Source: Lysobacterales bacterium | Lineage (GTDB): Bacteria; Pseudomonadota; Gammaproteobacteria; Xanthomonadales; Xanthomonadaceae | Direction: 5' to 3' | Length of the DNA stretch: 64,000 bases | Assembly: GCA_019510195.1 (NCBI GenBank) | Contig: JAEKKW010000055.1 | Coordinates: 17,578 to 81,577, forward strand | Shown here: piece by piece, positions 26,344 to 36,469 of the stretch | Layout: each line of letters starts with the position of its first letter | How positions within the stretch are numbered: position 1 is the first letter of the stretch | Program-made: the position numbers and the translations under genes | Notes under the pieces: model-generated | The model's input: the letters and a program-made list of their open reading frames with translations, nothing else | Databases searched by the model: none | Told to the model about the DNA's origin: nothing

Positions 26344-27308
26344 GCCGCCTGCAGGTCGATTACGTCCCGGCCGACACGCTCGACGCCGAACTCGCGCGCG
26401 ACGACACCCTCGCGGTGATCGGGTTCGCCGGGCATCCGGCCGCGCACGCCGATCCGCGCTACCTGCGCGTGCCGCTGCAACCACGCGGCGACGCACCGCT
26501 GGAAGTCTGGCGCAGTGACCGTGGCGTACGCCACGGTCGCGACGGCGCCATCGCCTGGGCCAGCGATGGCGAACTCACCTTCGGCGCGATCGAAGTCGAG
26601 GAAGGCGACGACGGGCTGGTGCAGGCCTCGGAAGACGCCTACCGGCAATTGATCGATTTCGTTCGCGACAGCGACACCCCGCATCTTTTGCGCGTCTGGA
26701 ACTACCTCGACTCGATCACCGTCGGCGACGGCGACATCGAACGCTATCGCCAGTTCTGCGTCGGCCGCGCCCGCGGCCTCGGCAATTTCGACGCGTCGAC
26801 ATTGCCCGCGGCGACCGCGATCGGCCGTTGCGACACCGCCCATGTGCTGCAGGTGTACTGGCTGTCCGGCGCCAGCGCCGGCACGCCGGTGGAAAATCCG
26901 CGCCAGGTCAGCGCCTACCACTACCCGCGCCAGTACGGTCCGCAGGCGCCGAGCTTCGCCCGCGCCATGCTGCCGCCCGCCGGCAGCGACATGCCGCTGC
27001 TGCTGTCGGGCACCGCGGCGGTGGTCGGCCATGTTTCGCAACATGCCAGCGACCTGGTCGCGCAGATCCACGAAACCTTCCGCAACTTCGATGCGCTGAT
27101 CGCCGCCGCACGCGCAAAGCGCCCGGACCTGCCTGAAAAATTCGGCAGCGGCGCGCGCCTCAAGGTTTATGTGCGCGATGCCGGCGACCTCGAACTGGTC
27201 GACCACACCCTGCGCGGCGTGCTCGGCACGGGGGTCCGTTACATCGTCCTGCATGCGGCCATCTGCCGGCGCGAACTGGCGATCGAGATCGACGGCGTCC
27301 ACGTCTGA
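26340..27308 (+). CDS. xanB2: XanB2-type chorismatase / hydroxybenzoate synthase
   Basis: A 322-residue member of the FkbO/Hyg5/XanB2 chorismatase family, which hydrolyses chorismate to 3- and 4-hydroxybenzoate. In Xanthomonas XanB2 supplies 3-hydroxybenzoate for xanthomonadin and 4-hydroxybenzoate for ubiquinone. Family features seen are RVWNYLDSIT, YRQFCVGRARGL, the VYWLSG strand and NPRQVSAYHYPRQYGPQAPSF, with a RidA-like second half ending VLHAAICRRELAIEID. The ATG at 26340 overlaps the flavoprotein stop (ATGA). It is adjacent to aroE two genes on. Confidence 0.9.
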   Translation: MSRLQVDYVPADTLDAELARDDTLAVIGFAGHPAAHADPRYLRVPLQPRGDAPLEVWRSDRGVRHGRDGAIAWASDGELTFGAIEVEEGDDGLVQASEDAYRQLIDFVRDSDTPHLLRVWNYLDSITVGDGDIERYRQFCVGRARGLGNFDASTLPAATAIGRCDTAHVLQVYWLSGASAGTPVENPRQVSAYHYPRQYGPQAPSFARAMLPPAGSDMPLLLSGTAAVVGHVSQHASDLVAQIHETFRNFDALIAAARAKRPDLPEKFGSGARLKVYVRDAGDLELVDHTLRGVLGTGVRYIVLHAAICRRELAIEIDGVHV

Positions 27309-27342
27309 GAACAGGTTCAAAGTCCCATTCACGTTGCGGCGC

Positions 27343-28347
<1,005 letters not shown>

Positions 28348-28352
28348 CCCCC

Positions 28353-29189
28353 GTGGCCCTGCCGCATTACGCCGTTCTCGGCGCACCCGTCGCGCATTCG
28401 CTGTCGCCGCGCATCCACGCCGAATTCGCCCGCCAGTGCGGCATCGACATGCTTTACGTGGCGATCGACACCGCCGCCGATGGTTTCGAGGCGACGCTGG
28501 AACGCTTCCGGCTCGCCGGTGGCGTCGGCGCCAATGTCACCGCGCCCGACAAGATCGCAGCCGCCAGTGCCGCACAAACACTGAGCCCGCGCGCGCGCCG
28601 CGCCGGCGCCGTCAACACCCTGGCATGGCGCGACAACCACTGGTACGGCGACATCACCGACGGCAGCGGACTGGTCCGCGACCTGCGCGATCGCCGCGAT
28701 TTCAATCTCTCGCGGACCCGGGTGCTGTTGATCGGCGCCGGTGGTGCCGCGCGCGCCGTGGCGCCGGCATTGCTCGACGCCGACATCGCGCAGCTGGTGG
28801 TCGCCAACCGCACCCGCGCCAACGCCTGGGACCTCGTCGATGCACTGCACGACAGCGATCGCGCCATGGCGTGCACCCTCGAGGAATTGCCCGGCATCGG
28901 CAGCTTCGACCTGGTGCTGAACGCGGTGCCGCCCGACGAGGACGACGCGATCCCGGACTATCCGCCAGCGGTCCTCGGCGCGGACAGCACCGCCGTCGAT
29001 CTCAACTACGGCCCGCGCGCGCTGCCCTTCATCGCGTGGGCGAAAAGCCATGGCTGCACCCGCACCGGCGACGGCCTCGGCATGCTGGTGGAACAGGCCG
29101 CCGACAGTTTCGAACTGTGGCATGGCGTGCGCCCGCAGACGGAAGCGGTCTACGCGCAATTGCGGATGGGCGGCGCGCTGGCGGGCTGA
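28353..29189 (+). CDS. aroE: Shikimate dehydrogenase (NADP+)
   Basis: A 278-residue AroE that reduces 3-dehydroshikimate to shikimate. Substrate-binding elements are present: APVAHSLSPRIH, GANVTAPDK with the catalytic Lys, and GAVNTL. The cofactor domain has LLIGAGGAARAVAPALL and VANRT for NADP. GDITDG replaces the usual GDNTDG, keeping the Asp. The GTG at 28353 is the only start giving the family N-terminus. It supplies the pathway leading to chorismate, the substrate of XanB2 encoded 1 kb upstream. Confidence 0.93.
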   Translation: MALPHYAVLGAPVAHSLSPRIHAEFARQCGIDMLYVAIDTAADGFEATLERFRLAGGVGANVTAPDKIAAASAAQTLSPRARRAGAVNTLAWRDNHWYGDITDGSGLVRDLRDRRDFNLSRTRVLLIGAGGAARAVAPALLDADIAQLVVANRTRANAWDLVDALHDSDRAMACTLEELPGIGSFDLVLNAVPPDEDDAIPDYPPAVLGADSTAVDLNYGPRALPFIAWAKSHGCTRTGDGLGMLVEQAADSFELWHGVRPQTEAVYAQLRMGGALAG

Positions 29190-29201
29190 ACAGGCGCGCG
29201 C

Positions 29202-30518
29202 CTACAACAACCCTTCGCGCTTGATCCGCAGGTAGCGCTCCACCAGCGCACCGGGCAATTCCTCGCAGGTCACGTCGAGCACGGTGACGCGCTGGCGACG
29301 CAGGGCATCGTGCACGGTGGCGCGTTGTTGCAGGTAGCGTGCGGCGGCACCGGCGCGCAAGGCGTCCTCCAGTTCGTGCACCTCGCCATTCGCCGCGATG
29401 TCCAGCGACTGTTCGCGCAGGCTGGCGACGATCACCAGGTGGCGCGATTGCAGCATGCGGATCGCGGCGAGCATGTCGTCGCTGTCCTCGTCACGCAGAT
29501 TGGTGACCCAGATCAGCAAGCCGCGACGACGCTGGCGGCGCGACAATTCGGTCGCGGCGGCGAGGAAGTCGGTCGCGACCGGTTGCGGTTGCAGGTCGTA
29601 GGTCTGCGCAAGCAGCGTGTCGATCGCGCCCATGCCGCGTTGCGGTGCCACCCAGCGACGGTCGCCACCACTGGCGAACAGGCCGACGGCATCGCCCTGT
29701 CGCAGCGCGAGGTACGACACCACCAGCGCGGCATCGAGGGTGCGGTCGAAATGCGACAACTCGCCATCGCGCGCCAGCATGCGGCGCCCGGTATCGACGC
29801 AGAGGATGACCTGCTGGTTCTTCTCGTCCTGGTATTCGCGCGAAATCAGCTTGCCCACGCGCGAACTCGCCTTCCAGTCGATCTGGCGCAGGCTGTCGCC
29901 CTCGCGGTATTCGCGCATCTGGTGGAAGTCGGTGCCTTCGCCACGACGGCGCTTGACGTGCACGCCGACCATGCGCGATGCCTGCTCGGCGCCCAGCAAT
30001 GCGAGATGGGTGAGCGGCGCGAAATTGGGGAAGACGCGCACCTGCTGCGGTTCGCCCGCCAGCCGCGCCTGCCGCCACAACCGCAGCGGCGAATGCAGCA
30101 CCAGTTGCACGCGGCCGAAGTCGGCGTTGCCGCGTTCCGATGGCCGCAGGCGATAATCGAAGCGGACGATGCGATCGCGCGGCAGGGTGATCTTTCGCGG
30201 CAGGCCTTGCGCGAACCACGCGCCGGGATGGAGATCGTGCACGGCGACGCGCACGCGACGCGCTGCGCGCAATTCCAGTGCGACATCGCGCTCCACGCCC
30301 AGCGGCAACACCTCGGGCAATTGCCGACGCGCCGCCGGCGTCGGCAGCAACCGCAGCAGCAACAGGTCGAGCAGCGCGACCGCCACGACCGCCGCACCGG
30401 CGATCCACCACCATGCCTGCGGCACCAGCCACAGGCTGGCCGCGAGGCCGAACAGCGACCATGCCGCGATGATCGCCACCAGCCATGGTGACGGCCGCGG
30501 CCATCCACGCGCGCTCAT
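29202..30518 (-). CDS. DUF58 domain-containing protein
   Basis: A 438-residue protein with two N-terminal membrane helices (about residues 12-60) and a C-terminal von Willebrand A-like DUF58 domain. The signature block is EGTDFHQMREYREGDSLR followed by IDWKASSRVGKL. MIDAS-type residues occur in ILCVDTGRRM. DUF58 proteins are usual partners of MoxR ATPases and may act in envelope-complex maturation. It is the last gene of an eight-gene leftward operon, overlaps moxR by 4 nt (ATGA) and converges on aroE with a 12-nt gap. Confidence 0.88.
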   Translation of the reverse strand: MSARGWPRPSPWLVAIIAAWSLFGLAASLWLVPQAWWWIAGAAVVAVALLDLLLLRLLPTPAARRQLPEVLPLGVERDVALELRAARRVRVAVHDLHPGAWFAQGLPRKITLPRDRIVRFDYRLRPSERGNADFGRVQLVLHSPLRLWRQARLAGEPQQVRVFPNFAPLTHLALLGAEQASRMVGVHVKRRRGEGTDFHQMREYREGDSLRQIDWKASSRVGKLISREYQDEKNQQVILCVDTGRRMLARDGELSHFDRTLDAALVVSYLALRQGDAVGLFASGGDRRWVAPQRGMGAIDTLLAQTYDLQPQPVATDFLAAATELSRRQRRRGLLIWVTNLRDEDSDDMLAAIRMLQSRHLVIVASLREQSLDIAANGEVHELEDALRAGAAARYLQQRATVHDALRRQRVTVLDVTCEELPGALVERYLRIKREGLL

Positions 30519-31534
30519 TGCCGCGGCGCCTCCACTCGCGCCAGCAGCGCGTGCAGCACGGCATCGACATCCTGTCCTTCGATCTGCAGTTCCGGCGCCA
30601 GCGCGATGCGATGACGCAGCGCCGGCTTGGCGACTTCGCGAATGTCGTCGGGGGTGACGAAATCGCGGCCCGACAGCACCGCCTGCGCGCGCGCCGCGCG
30701 CACCAGGGCGAGGCTGCCGCGCGGACCGGCGCCGAGCGCGATGCCCGGCCACTTGCGCGTCGCCGCGACGATGCGCACCGCGTAATCGACCACCGCGTCA
30801 TCGAGTTGCACCAGCGCGGCGCCCAGTTGCAGGCCGATGATCTGTTCCGGCGAACTCACGCGCCGCACGTCGGCGAGATCGAAATCCGACGCGACGCGGC
30901 CACTGCTGATCTCCGTGACCATGCGCTTTTCATCGGCCAGCGATGGATAGTCGATCAGCACCTTGACCAGGAAACGATCGAGTTGCGCTTCCGGCAGCGG
31001 ATAAGTGCCTTCCTGTTCCACAGGGTTCTGCGTCGCCAGCGTCATGAACGGCGGCGCCAACGGATAGCTGCGGCCCTCGATGGTGACCTGGCGTTCCTGC
31101 ATCACTTCCAGCAAGGCCGACTGCGTCTTCGCCGGCGCGCGGTTCACTTCGTCGGCGAGCAGCAGGTGGGTGAACACCGGGCCGCGACGAATCATGAAAC
31201 TGGTGGTCTTGGGATCGTAGAAGGCATGGCCGCTGACATCGCTCGGCATCAGGTCGGGCGTGAACTGCACGCGCGCGAAATTGCAGCCCAGCGCCTGCGC
31301 CAATGCGCGCACCAGCAAGGTCTTGCCGAGACCGGGAACGCCTTCGATCAGGGCATGGCCGCCTGCGATCAGCGTCAACAGGATCTGGTCGAGCACTTGC
31401 AGCTGGTCGATGAAAGCTTTCGACACCTGTTCGCGAATGGCGGCGACCTGCGCGACCAATGCGTCGCCGGTGATGGGGGAAATCGCGGCGGGGGCCGCAG
31501 TGGCGGGAGTCTGCGGAGGCGTTGCGTCGGTCAT
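30515..31534 (-). CDS. MoxR-family AAA+ ATPase
   Basis: A 339-residue ATPase with Walker A in IEGVPGLGKTLLVRAL, Walker B in LLLADEVNRAPAKTQ, and TQNPVEQEGTYPLPEAQLDR (sensor region). MoxR enzymes act as chaperone-like ATPases that insert cofactors or remodel VWA-domain partners. Its partners here are the DUF58 protein immediately downstream and the DUF4350, DUF4129 and SpoIIM-like membrane proteins upstream. Four-nt overlaps on both sides indicate one transcript. Confidence 0.92.
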   Translation of the reverse strand: MTDATPPQTPATAAPAAISPITGDALVAQVAAIREQVSKAFIDQLQVLDQILLTLIAGGHALIEGVPGLGKTLLVRALAQALGCNFARVQFTPDLMPSDVSGHAFYDPKTTSFMIRRGPVFTHLLLADEVNRAPAKTQSALLEVMQERQVTIEGRSYPLAPPFMTLATQNPVEQEGTYPLPEAQLDRFLVKVLIDYPSLADEKRMVTEISSGRVASDFDLADVRRVSSPEQIIGLQLGAALVQLDDAVVDYAVRIVAATRKWPGIALGAGPRGSLALVRAARAQAVLSGRDFVTPDDIREVAKPALRHRIALAPELQIEGQDVDAVLHALLARVEAPRQ

Positions 31535-32670
31535 AGCTGTTTTCCCAGGTCGATCAGGAGGGCGATGCGTTCACGCAGGGCGTGGGCATCGCCGGTGGGC
31601 GGAGTTTGCAGGGCACGCTGGACGATGGCGACGGAAACGCCGGTGGTTGCGGCGATCATCCCGGCCTGCAAGGCATCGGGTTGGGTAGCGGCGATCGGAT
31701 CGCGCCGGCGCAGTTTCGCCATGAAGCGCGCGCGCACCGCCTGGTACAACAGGTCGCCACGGCGGAAGCGCCACAGCAATTCGCCGGATGCGCTGACGTG
31801 TTCGATCAATGAGCGGCGCTGGCGAACGTGCCCCGGCAACAGCGGGCCGACGCGTTGCGCGCGCCACCACAGCCACGCGACCAGCGCCAGCAATGCCGGC
31901 GCCCACGCCATCCAGCCCTTGCGCCAGATCACCAGCCACAAGGAGGGCAATCCGGGTTCGTAGACGAGATGGAAGCTGCCGTGGCCGTCATTCGGCGCGA
32001 GCAGCTGCGCGGTAAGCCATGCACTCACCGGCGATTCGATGTTGTCGCGCTGGACCAGCCACAGCGACGACAGCACGTCCACCGAACCCTTGCCGTGGGC
32101 GATCCGCGCCACCACCCAGCCGCCGGCGGGATCGCGCAGTCCGAACAACGGCGCGCCCTGCGACAAATCGAACCGCTGGCTGCCGCAGAACAGTTCTTCC
32201 GGTTTGGTCGCACCTGGCGCGCTGAAGCGCAGGCAATCATCGTTGTCGTCGCGCTTGCGCCGTTGCACGCCCAGGATTTCCGTCAGCGTCGGCTGGCCGC
32301 CGTCGCGATTGAGATCGGCATCGCCCTGCGGCAAGGCCACCACCAGGTGACCGCCGTCCTTCACCCAATCGAGCAGGTCGTAGGTCTCGTCGGCCTGCAG
32401 GCCAAGCGTGTCCTGCAGCATCACCACGGTGTCGCGCTCGCCCAGCGGCGTCAGTTCCAGCTGCAGGCGGCGGCGCGACTGCGCATCGCGGCCACTCGCA
32501 CGCAGGGCCTTCTGCAGTGGATAGAGTCGATTCCAGGTCGCCTCGCCGCGCACCGGCAGATCGACCCATTCGGTGACGCGATGCATGCCATGGAACCACC
32601 ACGCCACCAGCGCCGCGACCAGCAATACGCCGGCGACGATCATCGCGATACCGCGTCCGCGCGCGTTCAT
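31531..32670 (-). CDS. DUF4350 domain-containing membrane protein
   Basis: A 379-residue protein with an N-terminal helix (GIAMIVAGVLLVAALVAWWF), an extracytoplasmic DUF4350 domain of about 230 residues (YDLLDWVKDGGHLVVALP), and a second helix near residue 265 (AWAPALLALVAWLWW). A cytoplasmic tail follows. Function is unknown; the family is nearly always found with MoxR and DUF58. The ATG at 32670 overlaps the DUF4129 stop by 4 nt. Confidence 0.82.
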   Translation of the reverse strand: MNARGRGIAMIVAGVLLVAALVAWWFHGMHRVTEWVDLPVRGEATWNRLYPLQKALRASGRDAQSRRRLQLELTPLGERDTVVMLQDTLGLQADETYDLLDWVKDGGHLVVALPQGDADLNRDGGQPTLTEILGVQRRKRDDNDDCLRFSAPGATKPEELFCGSQRFDLSQGAPLFGLRDPAGGWVVARIAHGKGSVDVLSSLWLVQRDNIESPVSAWLTAQLLAPNDGHGSFHLVYEPGLPSLWLVIWRKGWMAWAPALLALVAWLWWRAQRVGPLLPGHVRQRRSLIEHVSASGELLWRFRRGDLLYQAVRARFMAKLRRRDPIAATQPDALQAGMIAATTGVSVAIVQRALQTPPTGDAHALRERIALLIDLGKQL

Positions 32671-34223
32671 CGCGACCACCCGAAGCTGCTGGCCAATCCC
32701 GCCACCAAGCCGTCGAACTCGGCGTCTTCCGGCAAGCGATGCGCATACGCGGTGTACTGCCACGCACGCACCAGCGCGCGAAAGCGCGAGCGCTCCTCCT
32801 CTCCCGGCAGTTGTTGCGAGGCGCGCAGGCATTCGGCTTCGGTCGCGCCCGGCACCAGCAGCACCTGGGTGCGCGCAACCATCGATTCGACGCCGGCGCG
32901 ATAGAGCAATGCCATCGCCTGACGACGATCGCCGCTCGCCCACAGCTTGCGCACCGCGATGGCGATGTCGTCGGGCAGGGCCTCGGGCATTTCGACGTCA
33001 GCGATCGCGATCTCGCTGGCGCGACGGCGCGACGTCCCGCCACTGCTCCACTGCGGCCATGCACGAATCAGCCACCACGCCAGCGCCCCGACGACCAGTG
33101 CAACGATCGCCCATGCGATCACCTGCCCGAAGGTGCCCAGCCCGCGCGCAAGCGCGCCCAGCCATGACGGGAAATTCCAATCGCGGGCCTGTTGCGGCTT
33201 CGCCTTGCGGATCGGCTCCCAGCGCGTGACCTGCTTGCGCGGATGCAGCTCGGGATCTTCCTTCAGCTTCACCAGGGCGTCGCGCAGGGATTGTTGCTGC
33301 GCTTGCAGCGGCCCCGCCGCCACTTCGAGCAGCTGGGCCGGCACGAGTTTCTGCGGGCCGGCGCCGGCGGTTCCATGCACGGCATTGCGCGGATTGGCCT
33401 GCGCATGCACCAGACGCGGCGCGAATGCGATGCACGCGACCACCAGGGTCGCACCGGCAAGCCGCTGCAGGCGTGCACGCATCCGCCGCAACGCGATCTC
33501 CACGTCCCAGGCTTCCAGTTCGGTGCGGCGATTGAGGTACAACCCGAATCCGGCGCCGACATAGAACGGCTCGACCAGCGTCGCCGCCAGCCACGCCAGC
33601 GCGTTGTAGGCCAGCGCCATGCCCGGGGTGAACCCGGCCTGCAAGCTCTGCATCGCGCCGGCCCAGGTCTGCGGCAGGAATTCCGGCGGCACGAACATCA
33701 TCACGAACGCGATCGGCGCCAGCATCAACACCAATTCGAAATTGATGCACACCAGCGTCAGTGCCGCGGCGTGGCCGCTGGCGCGCGCGCCGATCACCCG
33801 CCGACGTTCGCGACGCTGCCCGGCATCGCCGCCTTCCAGCAGATCCACGGGGAGATGGAGCGAACGCGCCGGACCCAGGCGTCGCCAGGTGAGATAGTCG
33901 AGCATCGGCCGCGGCAGGCCCCACTTCAGCTGCGCGCGCAGGGTCTCGCGCATGCCCGGCACATCACCGAACACCGCGCGCGACAGCACGTGCAGGACGA
34001 TGCGATCGAACAGCGGCTTCAGCCACCACATCACCATCAGCGCCCACCATGCGTGGTCGAAGATCCAGCCCAGCGCATTCACCACCACGAACACCGGCAA
34101 GGTCAGTGCCAGCCACGGCTTCCACACCGCGCCGGCATTGCGACGGACCAGCGCGCTGCCGAGTTCCATCGCTTCCCACGCCGAGCGCGGGCGCAACACC
34201 ACGGCGATGCGCTCAATCTGCAC
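32667..34223 (-). CDS. DUF4129 domain-containing membrane protein
   Basis: A 518-residue membrane protein with several helices in the first ~260 residues (for example LTLPVFVVVNALGWIF and FELVLMLAPIAFVMMFVP) and a further helix near residue 370 (IAWAIVALVVGALAWWLI). A C-terminal DUF4129 region contains AMALLYRAGVES and RLPEDAEFDGLV. The start is a GTG that gives QIERIAVVLRPRSAWEAME. It overlaps the SpoIIM-like gene by 11 nt. DUF4129 occurs with MoxR/DUF58 systems; function unknown. Confidence 0.82.
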   Translation of the reverse strand: MQIERIAVVLRPRSAWEAMELGSALVRRNAGAVWKPWLALTLPVFVVVNALGWIFDHAWWALMVMWWLKPLFDRIVLHVLSRAVFGDVPGMRETLRAQLKWGLPRPMLDYLTWRRLGPARSLHLPVDLLEGGDAGQRRERRRVIGARASGHAAALTLVCINFELVLMLAPIAFVMMFVPPEFLPQTWAGAMQSLQAGFTPGMALAYNALAWLAATLVEPFYVGAGFGLYLNRRTELEAWDVEIALRRMRARLQRLAGATLVVACIAFAPRLVHAQANPRNAVHGTAGAGPQKLVPAQLLEVAAGPLQAQQQSLRDALVKLKEDPELHPRKQVTRWEPIRKAKPQQARDWNFPSWLGALARGLGTFGQVIAWAIVALVVGALAWWLIRAWPQWSSGGTSRRRASEIAIADVEMPEALPDDIAIAVRKLWASGDRRQAMALLYRAGVESMVARTQVLLVPGATEAECLRASQQLPGEEERSRFRALVRAWQYTAYAHRLPEDAEFDGLVAGLASSFGWSR

Positions 34224-35241
34224 GCGTCGCGCCTCCGCGTCCGCCCAGCAGCAACCACGCCAGCACCAGGATCCACAGCAGCGCGCCGACCGCGAATTTC
34301 ACCGTGGGCGGGATCGCACCGTTCGACGACCAGAACGCCTCGATCAGCGCCGCCACGATCAGCATCGCGAAGAAGCCCATGCTCAGGCGCGCGCCATCGA
34401 GTCCGGCCGCGATCAATGCATCGACGCGTCGCCGGCGCCCCGGCGCGACGACCGCCATGCCGATGCGCAAACCGGCGCCACCGGCGATGACGATGGCACT
34501 CAGTTCCGGTGCCGAATGGCCAACCACGAACGGCCAGAACGTCGCGCCGGAACCGATCTGCTGCAGGTGCCCGGCAATGGTGCCGGCGAACAGGCCGTTG
34601 AACACCAGCGCGAACACCGTGCCGATCGCCAGGAAGATCCCGCTGGCGAAGGTGCGGAAACCGATGCTGATGTTGTTCATGATGTAGTAGCCGAACATCC
34701 GGACATTGGTGCCGGCCGCGCGCATTTCGTAATGGCCGTGGTCGGCCGGGTTGTACATGCGCTCGACGTTCGCGACCTGGGCCGGATCCATCAGCGTGTA
34801 GACCATGTCGGGCCTTTCCAGCGACAGCACATAGGTCACCACCAGCGGCACCACGAACAGCAGCAGCGACGCCAGCATGTAGCCGCGATGCGCGCGCACC
34901 AGCCGCGGGAACCGGTTGAGCACGAAATCCACCACTGGCCGCAAGCGCGCGGCCGGCGCCCGATACAACACGTTGTGGCCGCGCTGCATCAGGTCCTGCA
35001 GGCGATTGGTGACCGACGGGCTGTAACCGCGGCGGCGCGCCAGCGCGAGGTGCTGGCAGATGCGGCGATAGCGCAACGGCACGTCCTCGTCGCGCAAACC
35101 GGTCCATGGCCGTCCCGACCAGCGCGCCTGCGGCAGTTCGCCGCGTTGCTGCAGCCAGTCCTCGAACTCGCGCCACTCGTCCTGGTAACGCGCCACGAAG
35201 CGTTCCTGGCGCAACGTGCCACCACCATTCACCGCGCTCAT
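34213..35241 (-). CDS. Stage II sporulation protein M-like membrane protein
   Basis: A 342-residue integral membrane protein with a soluble N-terminal ~110 residues (RQERFVARYQDEWREFEDW) followed by about five helices, including YMLASLLLFVVPLVVTYVL. The SpoIIM core is MNNISIGFRTFASGIFLAIG, then GHSAPELSAIVIAGGAGLR. In non-sporulating bacteria it accompanies RDD and MoxR proteins and its role is unknown. The start codon shares one base with the RDD stop; the end overlaps DUF4129 by 11 nt. Confidence 0.85.
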   Translation of the reverse strand: MSAVNGGGTLRQERFVARYQDEWREFEDWLQQRGELPQARWSGRPWTGLRDEDVPLRYRRICQHLALARRRGYSPSVTNRLQDLMQRGHNVLYRAPAARLRPVVDFVLNRFPRLVRAHRGYMLASLLLFVVPLVVTYVLSLERPDMVYTLMDPAQVANVERMYNPADHGHYEMRAAGTNVRMFGYYIMNNISIGFRTFASGIFLAIGTVFALVFNGLFAGTIAGHLQQIGSGATFWPFVVGHSAPELSAIVIAGGAGLRIGMAVVAPGRRRRVDALIAAGLDGARLSMGFFAMLIVAALIEAFWSSNGAIPPTVKFAVGALLWILVLAWLLLGGRGGATRAD

Positions 35242-35918
35242 CAGCGCCCCAGCAGCCAATTGGCAATGCCCGCCAGCCGCACCACGCCCAGCGGTCCGCG
35301 TTCGCCAGTCAATGGTTGCGCGATGTCGGCGAGTTCCTGCTGGCGCTCCGCGCCCAGTTGCGGCAGGCGTTCGGCGAAAGCGATCACCGCTTCCTGCTCG
35401 CCTGGCTGCATCGGCCACAACGGCGTGGCAATGCCCTGCACGGTGAGCGCGGCGATCGCATTGGTCGGCACGACGTGGATCACCAGGGTCGACGCGGCGA
35501 GATCGCCCAGGCGGCGGTTCCACGGATCGACCAGGCACGACAGCAACCCGAAGGCATAGAACAACGGCAAGCCGTCGGCGACGCGCAACAGGTTGCGGGT
35601 GATCGATGCCATCCATCCCACCGGCGCGCCATCGGCCGCGACCACTTTCAATCCCAGCGCGCGCTTGCCCGGCGTCTGTCCGTGCCACAGCACCTCGAAC
35701 AGGATCGGATAGCCCCAGGTGATCACGAACAGCAGCACCAGCCACACACCGGAACCGGTCGCGCCCAGCACGCCGAGCAGGATGCCGGCCAGCATCACGC
35801 CGCCGAAGCGGATCGACGCATCCAGCAACCATGCCAACGCGCGCGGCACCGGCCCCGCCGCCGGCAGGCGCAACGCCACCCCTTCGGGCGTGTGGATTTC
35901 CCGTACGGTATCCAGCAT
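35241..35918 (-). CDS. RDD family membrane protein
   Basis: A 225-residue protein with three or four membrane helices and the RDD pattern: RALAWLLDASIRF (the conserved R and D) and GQTPGKRALGLKVV. The family is thought to transport small ions or solutes. The ATG at 35918 shares one base with the stop of the carbonic anhydrase gene; a GTG at 35921 would extend it by one residue. It links the two upstream metabolic genes to the MoxR block in one operon. Confidence 0.85.
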   Translation of the reverse strand: MLDTVREIHTPEGVALRLPAAGPVPRALAWLLDASIRFGGVMLAGILLGVLGATGSGVWLVLLFVITWGYPILFEVLWHGQTPGKRALGLKVVAADGAPVGWMASITRNLLRVADGLPLFYAFGLLSCLVDPWNRRLGDLAASTLVIHVVPTNAIAALTVQGIATPLWPMQPGEQEAVIAFAERLPQLGAERQQELADIAQPLTGERGPLGVVRLAGIANWLLGR

Positions 35919-36469
35919 CACGCGCGCGGCTGGCCGGTCAGGTATTCATCCTTCAACTTGACGTAATGACTGGCCGAATAGAACAGCGCCTCGATCTCCG
36001 TATCGGACAACTTGCGCGCGAACTTCGCCGGGCTGCCCAGCCACATCTCGCCCTCGCCCACTACCTTGCCGGGCGCCAGCAATGCACCGGCGCCGAGGAA
36101 GCCGTGCTTGCGGATCACCGCGCCGTCCAGCACGCACGAGCCCATGCCGACGAGACATGCGTCCTCGATCCTGCAGGCATGCACGATCGCCTTGTGGCCG
36201 ATGGTGACGTCGCTGCCGATCACCGTGGCGAACCCGCCCAATTTCGCGTGCGGACCGTCGTGGCTGACGTGGATCACCGTGCCGTCCTGGACATTGGTGC
36301 GATCACCGATGCGGATGAAGTTGACGTCGCCGCGGATCACCACGAATGGCCACACCCCGACGTCATCGCCCAGCACCACGTCACCGATCACGCGCGCGGA
36401 TTCGTCGATGTAGACGCGCTCGCCGAGCTTGGGGCTGTGGTCGAGATAGGGGCGGATGGTCGTGCTCAT
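35918..36469 (-). CDS. Gamma-class carbonic anhydrase family protein (YrdA-like)
   Basis: A 183-residue left-handed beta-helix protein with hexapeptide repeats. Metal-ligand His residues appear in VIHVSHDGP and TIGHKAIVHACRI, and RGDVNFIRIGDRTNVQDG is the trimer-forming signature. Related proteins bind zinc or iron as trimers, and catalytic activity varies. It overlaps ltaE by 4 nt and RDD by 1 nt, so it is co-transcribed with both. Confidence 0.88.
   Translation of the reverse strand: MSTTIRPYLDHSPKLGERVYIDESARVIGDVVLGDDVGVWPFVVIRGDVNFIRIGDRTNVQDGTVIHVSHDGPHAKLGGFATVIGSDVTIGHKAIVHACRIEDACLVGMGSCVLDGAVIRKHGFLGAGALLAPGKVVGEGEMWLGSPAKFARKLSDTEIEALFYSASHYVKLKDEYLTGQPRA

Noticed and set aside
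32667..34223. Possibility that DUF4129 begins at an internal ATG
   Set aside because: The GTG at 34223 gives the family-like IERIAVVLRPRSAW start; the first internal ATG would remove it.
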